NCBI RefSeq assembly: GCF_902833055.1
Contig: NZ_CADFEJ010000013.1
Coordinates: 62,001-126,000 of the forward strand
Reading direction: 5' to 3'
Length of the DNA: 64,000 bases
DNA from: Burkholderia territorii
GTDB lineage: Bacteria > Pseudomonadota > Gammaproteobacteria > Burkholderiales > Burkholderiaceae
The notes beneath the pieces are model-generated. The model did no database searches. It had not been told where the DNA came from and saw nothing but the letters and a program-made list of their open reading frames with translations. The position numbers and the translations under genes are program-made. Below are positions 45,364-55,417 of this stretch, one piece after another (the first letter of the stretch is position 1; every line of letters starts with the position of its first letter).

Positions 45364-46074
45364 ATGAAGATCCGGTTGCTGCCTGCGCTGCTGATACTCG
45401 CCGTCGTCGCGGTCACGATTCGCCTCGGATTCTGGCAGCGCGACCGTGCGCACCAGAAGGAAGCGCTGCAGGCGAGCATCGTGCGCTACGAGCACGCGGC
45501 GCCCGTTGACGTCGGTGCGCAGCCGATTCCGCTCGCATCGATCGAGTTCCATCGCGTGCGGGCGAAGGGCCGCTTCCTGCCGGAGCAAGCGGTGTTCCTC
45601 GACAATCGGCCGTATAACGACCAGCCGGGTTTCTACGTCGTGATGCCGTTTAAACTCACGGACGGCGGCGTCGTGCTGGTGAACCGCGGCTGGCTGCCGC
45701 GCAATATCGCCGATCGCACGGCGATCGAGCCGTTCTCGACACCGGAAGGTGACATCGAGATCGAAGGCATCGCGCGCGCCGATGCGTCACGCGCGTTCGA
45801 GCTTGGCGAAGGCGGCTCGGCCGCGCACCAGAAGATCCGGCAGAACCTGGACGTCGCCGCGTATGCGAAGGAAACGGGGCTGCCGCTGCAGCCGTTCGTG
45901 ATCCAGCAGACGAGCGACGACGGCGACAAGCTCGTGCGCGACTGGCCGGCGGCGACGACCGGCGTCGAGCGCAATTACGGTTACATGTTTCAGTGGTGGG
46001 CCATGGCGGCGGCCGCGCTCGGTTTCGGCCTGTACGCCGCGCGGCGTGCGGCGAAGAAGTCGGCCGGCGCGTGA
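45364..46074 (+). CDS. SURF1-family oxidase assembly protein
   Basis: This 236-residue protein has an N-terminal helix and a C-terminal helix (MFQWWAMAAAALGFGLYAARR) flanking a periplasmic domain. The SURF1 landmarks LGFWQRDRAHQKE, RVRAKGRFLPEQAVFLDNRPYNDQPGFYVV, VLVNRGWLPR and ERNYGYMFQWWAMA are all present. SURF1 proteins help insert heme a into subunit I. An in-frame ATG at 45343 would add seven residues. It begins the second cta unit after the ctaE terminator. Confidence 0.9.
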   Translation: MKIRLLPALLILAVVAVTIRLGFWQRDRAHQKEALQASIVRYEHAAPVDVGAQPIPLASIEFHRVRAKGRFLPEQAVFLDNRPYNDQPGFYVVMPFKLTDGGVVLVNRGWLPRNIADRTAIEPFSTPEGDIEIEGIARADASRAFELGEGGSAAHQKIRQNLDVAAYAKETGLPLQPFVIQQTSDDGDKLVRDWPAATTGVERNYGYMFQWWAMAAAALGFGLYAARRAAKKSAGA

Positions 46075-46134
46075 GTGCCATGCCAGGACGCGGCGCAAGC
46101 GCCGCGGGTTCGTTTCGAGAGGTCTGATTTGTCC

Positions 46135-46761
46135 ATGCAATCTTCCCGTCAGGGTCCGGCCGCAACGCCGATCTCGCCCGCGGCCCGCAAGCGCGGCCGC
46201 TGGATGCTCGTGCTGCTGGGTCTCGTGTGCGCAGCACCGATCATCGCGTCGTACTTCACCTATTACGTGATCAAGCCGAAGGGCGGCTCGACCAACTACG
46301 GCACGCTGATCGAGCCGCAGCGGCCGATTCCGGCCGACCTGCAGGTGACCGACGAAACCGGCAACACGGTGCCGCTGTCGTCGCTGCGCGGCGTGTGGCT
46401 GTTCGTGATGACCGACCGCAGCGCGTGCGACGACGCCTGCGCGCAAAAGCTCTACTTCATGCGCCAGATCCGCGTCACGCAGGCGGGCGAGCGGCACCGG
46501 ATCACGATGGTATGGCTGCGCAGCGATGCGGGCGCGGTACCGCCGAAGGTGCTGGAGGCGTACCCGGACACGCGTCGGCTCGTCGCCGATCCGGCTGCGG
46601 TCGCCGCGTGGCTGCCGGCCGACGCCGGCACGAAGGACACCGACCACATCTACATGGTCGATCCGAACGGCAACCTGATGATGCGTTTCCCGAAGAACCC
46701 GAACCCCAGCAAGATCAAGACGGACGTCACGAAACTGCTGAAGTGGTCGAGCATCGGCTAA
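46135..46761 (+). CDS. SCO-like membrane-anchored thioredoxin-fold protein
   Basis: This 208-residue protein has one N-terminal helix (WMLVLLGLVCAAPIIASYFTYYVI) and a periplasmic thioredoxin-like domain. The expected SCO copper site appears in diverged form: C98 and C102 in ACDDAC (CxxxC) and a possible ligand H171 in TDHIYMVDPNGNLMMRFP. Surroundings (SURF1 before, ctaA after) point to a role in oxidase assembly. It is clearly different from the classical SCO1/SenC protein at 48829, so the locus has two SCO-like proteins. The ATG at 46135 was chosen; a TTG two codons earlier is possible. Confidence 0.75.
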   Translation: MQSSRQGPAATPISPAARKRGRWMLVLLGLVCAAPIIASYFTYYVIKPKGGSTNYGTLIEPQRPIPADLQVTDETGNTVPLSSLRGVWLFVMTDRSACDDACAQKLYFMRQIRVTQAGERHRITMVWLRSDAGAVPPKVLEAYPDTRRLVADPAAVAAWLPADAGTKDTDHIYMVDPNGNLMMRFPKNPNPSKIKTDVTKLLKWSSIG

Positions 46762-46786
46762 GGCGAGACGGCGAGGCAACCATTCG

Positions 46787-47899
46787 ATGTCGTATCTACT
46801 GCAACTCGGCCTGATCGGCCTCTGCATCGCGCTGCTGCCGCTGTCGTACGTGTGGGTGAAGGCCGACGACGACAAGTTCCGCAAGCTGGTGTGGATCACC
46901 ACGTTCCTGACCCTCGACCTCGTGATGTTCGGCGGCTTCACGCGGCTGACCGATTCGGGCCTCGGCTGCCCGGACTGGCCCGGCTGCTACGGCACGGCGT
47001 CGCCGTTCATCGCGCACGCGGCGATCACCGCCGCCCACCAGGCGATGCCGACCGGCCCCGTCAGCATGACGAAGGCGTGGATCGAGATGATCCACCGCTA
47101 TTTCGCGATGGCGATCGGCGTGCTGATCATCGCGCAGGTCGTGATCGCGTGGTCCGCGCGGCTGCGCCGCCGCCCGCTGCACGTGTCGCCGTGGTGGCCG
47201 ACGAGCCTCCTGCTGCTGATCGTCGTGCAGGGCGTGTTCGGCGCGTGGACGGTCACGATGAAGCTGCAGCCGGTGATCGTCACGACCCACCTGCTGCTCG
47301 GCCTCACGCTGCTCGGCACGCTCGGCTGGCTCGCGGCGCGGCAAACGCCGCTGCCGTCGCATGACCCGGAGGCCGGCCGCTACCGCGCGGCCGCGCTCGC
47401 GGCGCTCGCGCTGCTGGTCGTGCAGATCGCGCTCGGCGGCTGGGTGAGCACGAACTATGCGGTGCTCGCCTGCACCGACTTCCCGACCTGCAACGGCCAG
47501 TGGATCCCGCCGATGAACTTCGAGCAGGGCTTCCATCTGTGGCGCGCGCTCGGCATGACGAAGGATGGCGACGCGATCACGCAGGACGCGCTGGTCGCGA
47601 TCCACTGGACCCATCGCACGTTCGCGTTCGTCGTCGTCGCGTACCTGGTCGCGTTCGCGCTGAAGATGCGCCGCTTCGAGTCGCTGCGCCGGCCCGCGAA
47701 CGGCGTGCTGCTGGTCGTCCTGCTGCAGTTCCTGACGGGCCTGACCAACATCGTGCTGCAGTGGCCGCTGCCGGTCGCCGTCGCGCACAACGGCGGCGCC
47801 GCGATCCTGCTGGTGCTCGTCGTCATGTTAAACTTTCGCATCCTTTCAAGCCGCCCCGGCCGTGTCGTGCAGCCCGCGCGCGACGCCGCCCCGGCGTGA
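46787..47899 (+). CDS. ctaA: Heme A synthase (Cox15/CtaA)
   Basis: This 370-residue inner-membrane enzyme oxidises the methyl group of heme O to make heme A. Eight helices are expected, with conserved histidines in [31 protein letters not shown] and [32 protein letters not shown] carries the typical cysteine pair. It is transcribed with ctaB, which starts eight bases after its stop, giving the full heme A pathway. Confidence 0.95.
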   Translation: MSYLLQLGLIGLCIALLPLSYVWVKADDDKFRKLVWITTFLTLDLVMFGGFTRLTDSGLGCPDWPGCYGTASPFIAHAAITAAHQAMPTGPVSMTKAWIEMIHRYFAMAIGVLIIAQVVIAWSARLRRRPLHVSPWWPTSLLLLIVVQGVFGAWTVTMKLQPVIVTTHLLLGLTLLGTLGWLAARQTPLPSHDPEAGRYRAAALAALALLVVQIALGGWVSTNYAVLACTDFPTCNGQWIPPMNFEQGFHLWRALGMTKDGDAITQDALVAIHWTHRTFAFVVVAYLVAFALKMRRFESLRRPANGVLLVVLLQFLTGLTNIVLQWPLPVAVAHNGGAAILLVLVVMLNFRILSSRPGRVVQPARDAAPA

Positions 47900-47907
47900 C
47901 CGTCCCC

Positions 47908-48810
47908 ATGCAAAGCACCCTTTCCCAATCGCCCGGTAGCCGGTTCTCGCAGTACATGGCGTTGACGAAGCCGCGTGTCACGCAGCTCGCGGTGTTCTGC
48001 GCGGTGATCGGCATGTTTCTCGCGACGCCGGGCATGGTGCCGTGGCATGTGCTGATCGGCGGCACCGTCGGCATCTGGCTGCTGGCCGGCGCCGCGTTCG
48101 CGATCAACTGCCTCGTCGAACAGAAGATCGACGCGATGATGCGCCGCACCGCATGGCGTCCGTCCGCGCGCGGCGAGATCACGACCCCGCAGATCCTGCT
48201 GTTCTCGGCCGTGCTCGGCAGCATCGGCGCATGGACGCTCTATACGTTCACGAACCCGCTGACGATGTGGCTGACGATCGCGACGTTCGTCGGCTACGCG
48301 GTGGTCTACACGCTGTTGCTGAAGCCGATGACACCGCAGAACATCGTGATCGGCGGCGCGTCGGGCGCGATGCCACCGGCGCTCGGCTGGGCAGCGGTCA
48401 CCGGCGCGGTACCGGGCGACGCATGGATCCTCGTGCTGATCATCTTCGTATGGACGCCGCCGCATTTCTGGGTGCTTGCGCTCTATCGCCGCAAGGACTA
48501 CGAGAACGCCGGGCTGCCGATGCTGCCCGTCACGCACGGCGAGAAGTACACGCGGCTGCACATCCTGCTGTACACGGTGATCCTGTTCGCGGTCGCGCTG
48601 ATGCCGTTCATCTCGGGGATGAGCGGCGCCGTCTACCTGACGAGCGCGGTGCTGCTCGGCGCGGTGTTCCTCGCGTATGCATGGAAGATCTATCGCGACT
48701 ATTCGGACGCACTCGCCCGCAAGGCCTTCCGTTATTCGATCGTCTACCTGTCGCTGCTGTTCGCCGCGCTGCTCGTCGATCACTATGCACGCCCGCTGCT
48801 CGGCGTGTAA
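47908..48810 (+). CDS. ctaB: Protoheme IX farnesyltransferase
   Basis: This 300-residue polytopic UbiA-family enzyme attaches the farnesyl group to heme B to form heme O. The prenyl-diphosphate site [19 protein letters not shown] lies near residue 67, and [30 protein letters not shown] is the second conserved stretch. Nine helices are expected. A GTG at 47896 overlapping the ctaA stop could add four residues. It acts directly before CtaA in heme A synthesis. Confidence 0.95.
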   Translation: MQSTLSQSPGSRFSQYMALTKPRVTQLAVFCAVIGMFLATPGMVPWHVLIGGTVGIWLLAGAAFAINCLVEQKIDAMMRRTAWRPSARGEITTPQILLFSAVLGSIGAWTLYTFTNPLTMWLTIATFVGYAVVYTLLLKPMTPQNIVIGGASGAMPPALGWAAVTGAVPGDAWILVLIIFVWTPPHFWVLALYRRKDYENAGLPMLPVTHGEKYTRLHILLYTVILFAVALMPFISGMSGAVYLTSAVLLGAVFLAYAWKIYRDYSDALARKAFRYSIVYLSLLFAALLVDHYARPLLGV

Positions 48811-48828
48811 CCGCACGGTTTGAACGCA

Positions 48829-49446
48829 ATGCTCCATTCATGGTTCGGGCGCCGCGCGCGCCAAGGCTGGATGCTCGCGTGCGCATTCGCGGCAGCCACG
48901 CTGCTCGCCGGCTGCGACAACGCGCCGAAATTCCAGAATCTCGACATCACCGGCAACACGCAGTTCGGCAGCGATTTCTCGCTGCCCGACACGACCGGCA
49001 AGGTGCGCACGCTCGCCGATTTCAAGGGTCGTGCGGTCGTGATGTTCTTCGGCTATACACACTGTCCGGACGTGTGTCCGACGACGATGGCCGAATTGTC
49101 CGAAGCACTGAAGCAGCTCGGGCCCGATGCCGCGAAGCGCGTGCAGGTGCTGTTCGTCACCGTCGATCCGGAGCGCGACACGCCCGCGCTGCTCGGCCAG
49201 TACGTGCCCGCGTTCAACCCGTCGTTCATCGGCCTGCGGCCGGCCGATGAAGCGCAGCTCAAGAAGGTCACGAAGGATTTCCGCGTGTACTACGCGAAGG
49301 TGCCCGGCAAGACGCCCGGCAGCTACACGATGGATCACACCGCCGCGAGCTACGTGTTCGATCGCGACGGCAAGCTGCGCCTGTTCGTGCGCGACGGCCA
49401 GGGCCCCGGCCCGTGGGTGCACGACCTGAAGCTGCTGGTCGACTGA
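48829..49446 (+). CDS. SCO1/SenC/PrrC-family copper chaperone lipoprotein
   Basis: This 205-residue lipoprotein has a signal ending LLAGC and a thioredoxin fold. The copper ligands are C79 and C83 in THCPDVCPTTM and H170 in YTMDHTAASYVFD. It matures the CuA centre of subunit II. It ends the cta block, after ctaB. Together with CtaG (CuB) and the heme A enzymes it completes the assembly set for the oxidase. Confidence 0.93.
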   Translation: MLHSWFGRRARQGWMLACAFAAATLLAGCDNAPKFQNLDITGNTQFGSDFSLPDTTGKVRTLADFKGRAVVMFFGYTHCPDVCPTTMAELSEALKQLGPDAAKRVQVLFVTVDPERDTPALLGQYVPAFNPSFIGLRPADEAQLKKVTKDFRVYYAKVPGKTPGSYTMDHTAASYVFDRDGKLRLFVRDGQGPGPWVHDLKLLVD

Positions 49447-49597
49447 GCGGCGCGCGCCGCATGCTCGTCCGGGCGTTCGCCCGGCGAAGCGCGTGACGGC
49501 CGCGACGCGCCGTCACGCATTCCTCCCGTTTCCCCTCGATCCGCATTCGCCGCCTCGGTAGGCGGCGTGCGTGCGCGCATTCGCGCGCCGGCGCGCG

Positions 49598-49888
49598 TTA
49601 CGGCAGCGCCGGCACGTTGAAGCCCTGCGCGGCACGCGTGATGCGGAATTCCGTCACGCGGTACGTCGCAAGGCCTTCGGTCACGAACGGATCGGTCTCG
49701 AGGATCGCGTCCAGTTCGTCGCGGTCGATGCGGGCCGCGAGAATCACGCCGCCTTCGCGCGGCACCTTCGGCCCCGCCGCGATGAAGATGCCGCGCTCGA
49801 ACAGCGGCTGCAGATATGCACGGTGGCGTTCGAGTGCATCGTCGATGCGCTCGAGCGACGCGTTGTAGTGGATGTCGATGACGTACAT
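49598..49888 (-). CDS. YciI family protein
   Basis: This 96-residue ferredoxin-like fold protein of the YciI/YCII family has the conserved [20 protein letters not shown] helix and a [26 protein letters not shown] segment. The His and Asp pair in HRAYL and DPF resembles the family's proposed active site. The function of most members is unknown. It is convergent with the SCO gene and divergent from the chemoreceptor gene, with no operon partner. Confidence 0.85.
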   Translation of the reverse strand: MYVIDIHYNASLERIDDALERHRAYLQPLFERGIFIAAGPKVPREGGVILAARIDRDELDAILETDPFVTEGLATYRVTEFRITRAAQGFNVPALP

Positions 49889-50088
49889 GGATGGCCCTGG
49901 AATGTCGCCGGCGCGTCGTGTGCCGGTCAGCCGGTCTTTTTAGCACAGCGGCCGTTCCGTGTCGTGCCGGCCGTCGTGCGTGTATTCAAGTTGTAAGTCT
50001 CGTTGCCGTAATCACGGGGGCAACCGTTTGCGCGCGACCGGCCGTTCGCGCGCATCGCGGGCATCGAATTTCACAACAAGGCACGCAG

Positions 50089-51657
50089 ATGAGCAGAATG
50101 AGTTTGAACCGCAAGCTGTGGCTCGCGCTTGCGCTGGTATGGATCGGCTTGCTCGGCGTCGGCGCATGGAGCGCATACGAGACGCGCGCGACGATGCTCG
50201 CCGAACGCAAGGCAGGCATCGCCAACCTGGTCGAGTCGGCGGCCGGTATCGTCAACGCGTATCACGCGCTCGCGCAGAGCGGCACGCTGCCCGAGGCCGA
50301 CGCGAAGCGCGACGCGCTCGCGAGCCTGGCCGCGATGCGCTACGGCGAGTCGGGCTATGTGTTCGTGATGGATTCGAAACCCGTCGTGCTGATGCATCCG
50401 ACGCTGCCGAAGCTGGTCGGCACGCAGGTCGGCGACTATCTCGACCCGGACGGCAAGCCGCTGTTCGTCACGATCCTGAACGCCGCGAAAGCGACCGGCA
50501 GCGGCTTCGCCGAATATCGCGGGCGGCTGCCGCACAGCGAGACCGCCGTGCCGAAGATCAGCTACGTCACGCGCTTCGCGCCCTGGGACTGGAACATCTC
50601 GAGCGGCGTGTTCCTGAAGGACATCGATACCGTCTACTACCGGACGCTGTTCGGCCACCTTGCGGTCGTGCTCATGATCGGCTTCGTGATCAGCGCGGCG
50701 ATGCTCGTGATCATCCGCAACGTGCGCGGCAGCCTCGGCGGCGAGCCGGACGAAGCGGCCGCGCTGGCCACGCGCATCGCGCAGGGCGACCTCACGCGGC
50801 CGGTGCCGGTGCGCGCGGGCGACGACACGAGCATGATGGCGGCGATGCGCGACATGCAGGCGCGCCTGCAGGCGACGATCGGCGGGATCCGCCAGTCGGC
50901 CGAGTCGATCGCGTCGGCGAGCCGCCAGATCGCGTCCGGCAACGACGACCTGTCGCAACGCACCGAGGAGCAGGCCGCGTCGCTCGAGGAAACGGCCGCG
51001 AGCATGGAGCAGCTCACCGCGACGGTGAAGCAGAACGCCGACAATGCGCGGCAGGCGAGCGGGCTCGCGAACAATGCCTCGGAGATCGCGCGGGCCGGCA
51101 ACGATGTCGTCGGTCGCGTGATCGGCACGATGAGCGAGATCGACGACAGCTCGCGCAAGATCGCCGACATCATCGGCGTGATCGAGGGCATCGCGTTCCA
51201 GACCAACATCCTCGCGTTGAACGCGGCGGTCGAGGCCGCGCGGGCCGGCGAGCAGGGGCGCGGCTTCGCGGTGGTCGCGGGCGAGGTGCGCTCGCTCGCG
51301 CAGCGCAGCGCGACGGCCGCGAAGGAGATCCGCGAACTGATCGTCGATTCGGTCGAGCGCGTGCGAAACGGCTCGGCGCTGGTCGGCCAGGCCGGCACGA
51401 CGATGGGCGAGATCCTGCAGGCGGTCGCGCGCGTGACCGACATCATGGGCGAGATCGCGGCGGCGTCCGAAGAGCAGGCGAGCGGCATCACGCAGGTCGG
51501 GCGCGCGGTCACGCAGATGGACCAGGTCACGCAGCAGAACGCGGCGCTCGTCGAGGAGGCCGCCGCGGCCGCCGCGTCGTTGCAGGAGCAGGCCGGCCGG
51601 CTGCGCGAAGCGATCGGCGCGTTCCGGGTGCCCGATGCCGGCGCCCGTGCGCACTGA
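50089..51657 (+). CDS. Methyl-accepting chemotaxis protein with single Cache sensor
   Basis: This 522-residue receptor has one helix at residues 10-30 and a periplasmic sCache-type sensor (about 35-185, with [20 protein letters not shown] and [20 protein letters not shown]). A second helix lies near 195 and a HAMP domain follows. The long signalling hairpin has the tip [36 protein letters not shown]. No CheR-binding pentapeptide is seen at the C-terminus. The ligand is unknown, though such sensors often detect small organic acids. It stands alone, with no che genes nearby. Confidence 0.92.
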   Translation: MSRMSLNRKLWLALALVWIGLLGVGAWSAYETRATMLAERKAGIANLVESAAGIVNAYHALAQSGTLPEADAKRDALASLAAMRYGESGYVFVMDSKPVVLMHPTLPKLVGTQVGDYLDPDGKPLFVTILNAAKATGSGFAEYRGRLPHSETAVPKISYVTRFAPWDWNISSGVFLKDIDTVYYRTLFGHLAVVLMIGFVISAAMLVIIRNVRGSLGGEPDEAAALATRIAQGDLTRPVPVRAGDDTSMMAAMRDMQARLQATIGGIRQSAESIASASRQIASGNDDLSQRTEEQAASLEETAASMEQLTATVKQNADNARQASGLANNASEIARAGNDVVGRVIGTMSEIDDSSRKIADIIGVIEGIAFQTNILALNAAVEAARAGEQGRGFAVVAGEVRSLAQRSATAAKEIRELIVDSVERVRNGSALVGQAGTTMGEILQAVARVTDIMGEIAAASEEQASGITQVGRAVTQMDQVTQQNAALVEEAAAAAASLQEQAGRLREAIGAFRVPDAGARAH

Positions 51658-51832
51658 ACGCAACTAACGGCCGAACCATGCGCGTTCCGCCGGCACTGCC
51701 GCGGTGCATACCCATATGAGCGGGATGTATTTCACTTCGGGCCGATCCTGTGACACCATTTGCCCCTTTCCTGCGAGTCGGGGCTTACCCGTATCGCGCC
51801 CCATTTTCAGTTAGCAAGAAAGCGAGAAACAG

Positions 51833-52648
51833 ATGAAGCGTCGCAGTCTCCTGAAGGTATTTTCCGTGTTGGCCACCGGTGCCGCGCTGACGCTGTCGGC
51901 CGCCGCGCACGCCGACGACAAGGTCATCAAGGTCGGCACGGTCGCCGGCCCGGATGCGCAGGTGTGGCAGGTGGTGCAGAAGGTCGCGAAGGAGAAGGAA
52001 GGCCTGAACGTGAAGGTCATCGAGTTCAACGACTACGTGCAGCCGAACGCGGCGCTCGATGCGGGCGACCTCGACGCGAACAGCTTCCAGCACCAGCCTT
52101 ACCTCGACAGCCAGGTGAAGCAGCGCGGCTACAAGATCGTCAGCGCGGGCCTGACCTACATCTCGCCGATCGGCGTGTATTCGAAGAAGTTCAAGGCGCT
52201 GAAGGACCTGCCGCAAGGCGCGAAGCTCGCGGTGCCGAACGATCCGTCGAACGAGAACCGCGCGCTGCTGCTGCTGCAGACGCAAGGCGTGATCAAGCTG
52301 AAGGCCGGCGCCGGCACGGGCGGCAACAACGCGACGGTGCTCGACATCGCCGAGAACCCGAAGAAGCTGAAGATCTCCGAGCTCGACGCCGCGCAACTGC
52401 CGCGCGTGCTGTCGGACGTCGACGCCGCCGTGATCAACACGAACTACGCGCTCGCCGCGAACCTGCAGCCGACCAAGGACGCGATCGCGCTCGAATCGCT
52501 GACGAGCCCGTATGCGAACCTGATCGCCGTGCGCGCGAAGGACAAGGACCAGCCGTGGGTGAAGAAGCTGGTCAAGGCGTACCAGTCGCCGGAAGTGAAG
52601 GAGTTCATCAACAAGCAGTTCAAGGGCTCGATGGTCGCGTCGTTCTGA
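51833..52648 (+). CDS. metQ: MetQ/NlpA-family substrate-binding protein
   Basis: This 271-residue periplasmic protein has a signal peptide (SLLKVFSVLATGAALTLSAAAHA). It then shows the NlpA family pattern: KVGTVAGPDAQVWQVVQKVAKEKEGLNVKVIEFNDYVQPN, DANSFQHQPYLD and NDPSNENRALLLLQ. It probably binds D- or L-methionine or a related amino acid. The signal has no clear lipobox cysteine, so it looks soluble. No metN or metI gene is next to it, so it must share an ABC core encoded elsewhere. A terminator follows. Confidence 0.85.
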   Translation: MKRRSLLKVFSVLATGAALTLSAAAHADDKVIKVGTVAGPDAQVWQVVQKVAKEKEGLNVKVIEFNDYVQPNAALDAGDLDANSFQHQPYLDSQVKQRGYKIVSAGLTYISPIGVYSKKFKALKDLPQGAKLAVPNDPSNENRALLLLQTQGVIKLKAGAGTGGNNATVLDIAENPKKLKISELDAAQLPRVLSDVDAAVINTNYALAANLQPTKDAIALESLTSPYANLIAVRAKDKDQPWVKKLVKAYQSPEVKEFINKQFKGSMVASF

Positions 52649-52678
52649 GCGCCGCTCACCGGTCGGACCGCTGAAACG

Positions 52679-52709
52679 AAAGGGCCTGCATCGTGCAGGC
52701 CCTTTTTTC
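52679..52709 (+). terminator. Rho-independent terminator after metQ
   Basis: AAAGGGCCTGCA, three bases, TGCAGGCCC and seven T. It starts 31 bases after the metQ stop. The A-rich left flank means it may also act on the minus strand for the convergent gene at 52760. Confidence 0.9.
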
Positions 52710-52759
52710 ATGCGCGCAGCCGGCATGCGACCGCGCGGCGTCTGGTGTTCGACGTCGGC

Positions 52760-53068
52760 TCACATCTCGCCGCGCCGCGAGCAGATCGCCATGATCTGCT
52801 GGATCGCGTAGTTGTCGCGCACGCCCGGCAGCGATTGCACGACGCACTCGTGGTAGCGCCGCTCGCGCGGCAGCAGCATCGCGTTGTTGCGGTACAGCGC
52901 GTCGCACGAGCGCTGGATCAGCTGCGCGGCCGCGCTGTTGCGGCTCTCGCGCAGCGCGCCCAGCATGCAGTCGTCGTATTGCGCGCTGCCGTCGGTCAGC
53001 GCGAATGCCGCACCTGGCAGCGCCAGCGCGACGGCCGCGCACGCGATTGCACGGATGCCCCGTTTCAT
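52760..53068 (-). CDS. Small periplasmic four-cysteine protein
   Basis: This 102-residue protein has a signal peptide (KRGIRAIACAAVALALPGAAFA). The mature part carries four cysteines in two repeats: C before LGALRES then RSC, and C before VVQSLPG then AIC. Each repeat also has an AAQLIQ or AIQQIM helix. The pattern resembles the VF_A0006 four-cysteine family, whose function is unknown; two disulfides would make a compact helical protein. It is a lone gene, convergent with metQ. Confidence 0.7.
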   Translation of the reverse strand: MKRGIRAIACAAVALALPGAAFALTDGSAQYDDCMLGALRESRNSAAAQLIQRSCDALYRNNAMLLPRERRYHECVVQSLPGVRDNYAIQQIMAICSRRGEM

Positions 53069-53414
53069 GTGCTCTCCGATCGTGTGGATTGGGTCGGCGG
53101 ACAGCATAACGTAAAGCTGTAAACGCGGCTGACGCGTTGCGCGGGAAGCGGCCCGGAGCGCCGCCGGCCGCGCTTGCCGGGCGTTTCGCGGCGGCACGGC
53201 GGCGCGTGTGGCGGCCGTTCGACCGAAAGCATGGAGTCAGGCGGTGGTCTGCGGAAATGGTATCCTCGAGCGTTCGCCGCCGCGCGCCTTCCCGGGGCCC
53301 GCGCGGGGCCGCTGCCGCCCGAGCCGTCACCCGGCTGCGCGCGCACCGGCACCTGCATGACGGCGGCGGGAATCCATCATCCAGAACCGACACAAATACG
53401 GGGGAGACTCACCC
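53069..53414. other. 346-base divergent gap before the ABC importer
   Basis: The gap separates the four-cysteine protein gene and the substrate-binding protein gene and should hold both promoters. It is GC-rich with several local inverted GC repeats, but I see no confident -35/-10 pair, riboswitch or small gene. GGGGGAG just before 53415 is the ribosome site of the binding protein. Confidence 0.4.
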
Positions 53415-54380
53415 ATGAAGCGTTTCAAGACTTTCGCGATCCGTTCGATCACGGCCGGCGTCGCCGCATTCGCGCTGGCAGGCGCCGCGCACGCGCAGAC
53501 GGTCAAGGTGCTGTCGATCGTCGACCACCCGGCGCTCGATGCGATCCGCGACGGCGTGCGCGCCGAACTGAAGGCGCAAGGCTACGGCGACGACAAGCTC
53601 AAGTGGGAATACCAGAGCGCGCAGGGCAACACGGGCACGGCCGCGCAGATCGCGCGCAAGTTCGTCGGCGACCAGCCCGACGTGATCGTCGCGATCGCGA
53701 CGCCGGCCGCGCAGGCGGTCGTCGCTTCGACCAAGAGCGTGCCGGTCGTCTATTCGGGGGTGACCGATCCGGTCGCCGCGCAGCTCGTGAAGGGCTGGGG
53801 CCCGTCGGGCACCAACGTGACGGGCGTGTCCGACAAGCTGCCGCTCGACCGCCAGGTCGCGCTGATCAAGCGCGTCGTGCCGAAGGCGAAGACGGTCGGC
53901 ATGGTCTACAACCCGGGCGAGGCGAACTCGGTCGTGGTCGTGAAGGAGCTCAAGGAACTCCTCGCGAAGCAGGGAATGACGCTGAAGGAAGCGGCCGCGC
54001 CGCGCACCGTCGACATCGGCCCGGCCGCGAAGAGCCTGATCGGCAAGGTCGACGTGATCTACACGAACACCGACAACAACGTCGTGTCCGCGTACGAAGC
54101 GCTCGTGAAGGTCGCGAACGAAGCGAAGATCCCGCTCGTCGCCGGCGATACCGACAGCGTGAAGCGCGGCGGCATCGCGGCGCTCGGCATCAACTACGGC
54201 GATCTCGGCCGGCAGACCGGCAAGGTCGTCGCGCGCATCCTGAAGGGCGAGAAGCCGGGCGCGATCGCGTCGGAAACGAGCAGCAACCTCGAATTGTTCG
54301 CGAACACGGGCGCGGCCGCGAAGCAGGGCGTGACGCTGTCGCCGGATCTGCTCAAGGAAGCGAAGACGGTCATCAAGTAA
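53415..54380 (+). CDS. ABC transporter substrate-binding protein (TrpX-like family)
   Basis: This 321-residue periplasmic protein of the PF04392 type begins with a signal peptide (FKTFAIRSITAGVAAFALAGAAHA). VKVLSIVDHPALDAIRDGVRAELKAQGYGDDKLKWEYQSAQGN and VGMVYNPGEANSVVVVKELK are typical of the family. Known relatives bind tryptophan or other aromatic amino acids in Gram-positive bacteria, but in betaproteobacteria the substrate is not settled. A permease and an ATPase gene follow in one operon. Confidence 0.88.
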   Translation: MKRFKTFAIRSITAGVAAFALAGAAHAQTVKVLSIVDHPALDAIRDGVRAELKAQGYGDDKLKWEYQSAQGNTGTAAQIARKFVGDQPDVIVAIATPAAQAVVASTKSVPVVYSGVTDPVAAQLVKGWGPSGTNVTGVSDKLPLDRQVALIKRVVPKAKTVGMVYNPGEANSVVVVKELKELLAKQGMTLKEAAAPRTVDIGPAAKSLIGKVDVIYTNTDNNVVSAYEALVKVANEAKIPLVAGDTDSVKRGGIAALGINYGDLGRQTGKVVARILKGEKPGAIASETSSNLELFANTGAAAKQGVTLSPDLLKEAKTVIK

Positions 54381-54519
54381 GCCGCGGCCCGACCGCCGCG
54401 CTTGCAGGCCCGATCCGGGCCTGAACGAAACCATCGGACGGGCGGCCTCCACCCGGGGCCGCCCGTCCGCTTCGCCCGGCCGTACACGCGAGGCCGGGAA
54501 GCAACAGGATTTCCCCATC

Positions 54520-55416
54520 ATGTCTCTGTTCTCGTTTCTGGGCGCGCTGGAGATCGGCCTGATCTTCAGTCTCGTCGCCCTCGGGGTGCTGATTTCATTC
54601 CGCATCCTCAACTTCCCCGACCTGACCGTCGACGGCAGCTTTCCGCTCGGCGGCGCCGTCGCCGCGACGCTGATCTCCGCCGGCCACGACCCGTTCACGT
54701 CGACGGTGCTCGCGATCGTCGCGGGCGCGCTGGCCGGCTTCGTCACCGGCTGGCTCAACGTGCGCCTGAAGATCATGGACCTGCTCGCCAGCATCCTGAT
54801 GATGATCGCGCTCTACTCGGTGAACCTGCGGATCATGGGCCGCCCGAACGTGCCGCTCATCACCGAGCCGACGCTGTTCACCGTGCTGCAGCCCGACTGG
54901 ATGCCCGACTACGTGCTGCGCCCGGCGCTGCTCGCGATCGTCGTGGTGGTCGCGAAGCTCGGCCTCGACTGGTTCTTCTCGTCGCAGCTCGGCCTTGCGA
55001 TGCGCGCGACCGGCGCGAACCCGCGGATGGCGCGCGCGCAGGGCATCGCGACGGGCCGCGCGACGCTCGCCGGGATGGCGCTGTCGAACGCGCTCGTCGC
55101 GCTCGCCGGTGCGCTGTTCGCGCAGACGCAGGGCGGCGCCGACATCTCGATGGGGATCGGCACGATCGTCATCGGGCTGGCCGCGGTGATCATCGGCGAG
55201 ACGCTGTTGCCCGCGCGCCGGCTCGTGCTGACGACGCTCGCCGTCGTGCTCGGCGCGATCGTCTACCGCTTCTTCATCGCGCTCGCGCTGAACAGCGAGT
55301 TCATCGGCCTGAAGGCGCAGGACCTGAACCTCGTGACGGCCGCGCTCGTCACGATCGCGCTGGTGCTGCCGGCGACGCGCAAGAAGCTGTTCGCGCGCAA
55401 GAACGGAGGGGCATGA
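54520..55416 (+). CDS. ABC transporter permease (branched-chain type fold)
   Basis: This 298-residue permease has about eight helices and the fold of the LivH/RbsC group. ISFRILNFPDLTVDGSFPLGGAVAATLI is typical of permeases that accompany PF04392 binding proteins, and GIATGRATLAGMALSNALVALAGALFAQTQG is the ATPase-contacting loop. It begins 139 bases after the binding-protein gene and ends two bases before the ATPase gene start. The importer needs two copies or a homodimer of this subunit. Confidence 0.88.
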   Translation: MSLFSFLGALEIGLIFSLVALGVLISFRILNFPDLTVDGSFPLGGAVAATLISAGHDPFTSTVLAIVAGALAGFVTGWLNVRLKIMDLLASILMMIALYSVNLRIMGRPNVPLITEPTLFTVLQPDWMPDYVLRPALLAIVVVVAKLGLDWFFSSQLGLAMRATGANPRMARAQGIATGRATLAGMALSNALVALAGALFAQTQGGADISMGIGTIVIGLAAVIIGETLLPARRLVLTTLAVVLGAIVYRFFIALALNSEFIGLKAQDLNLVTAALVTIALVLPATRKKLFARKNGGA

Positions 55417-55417
55417 C

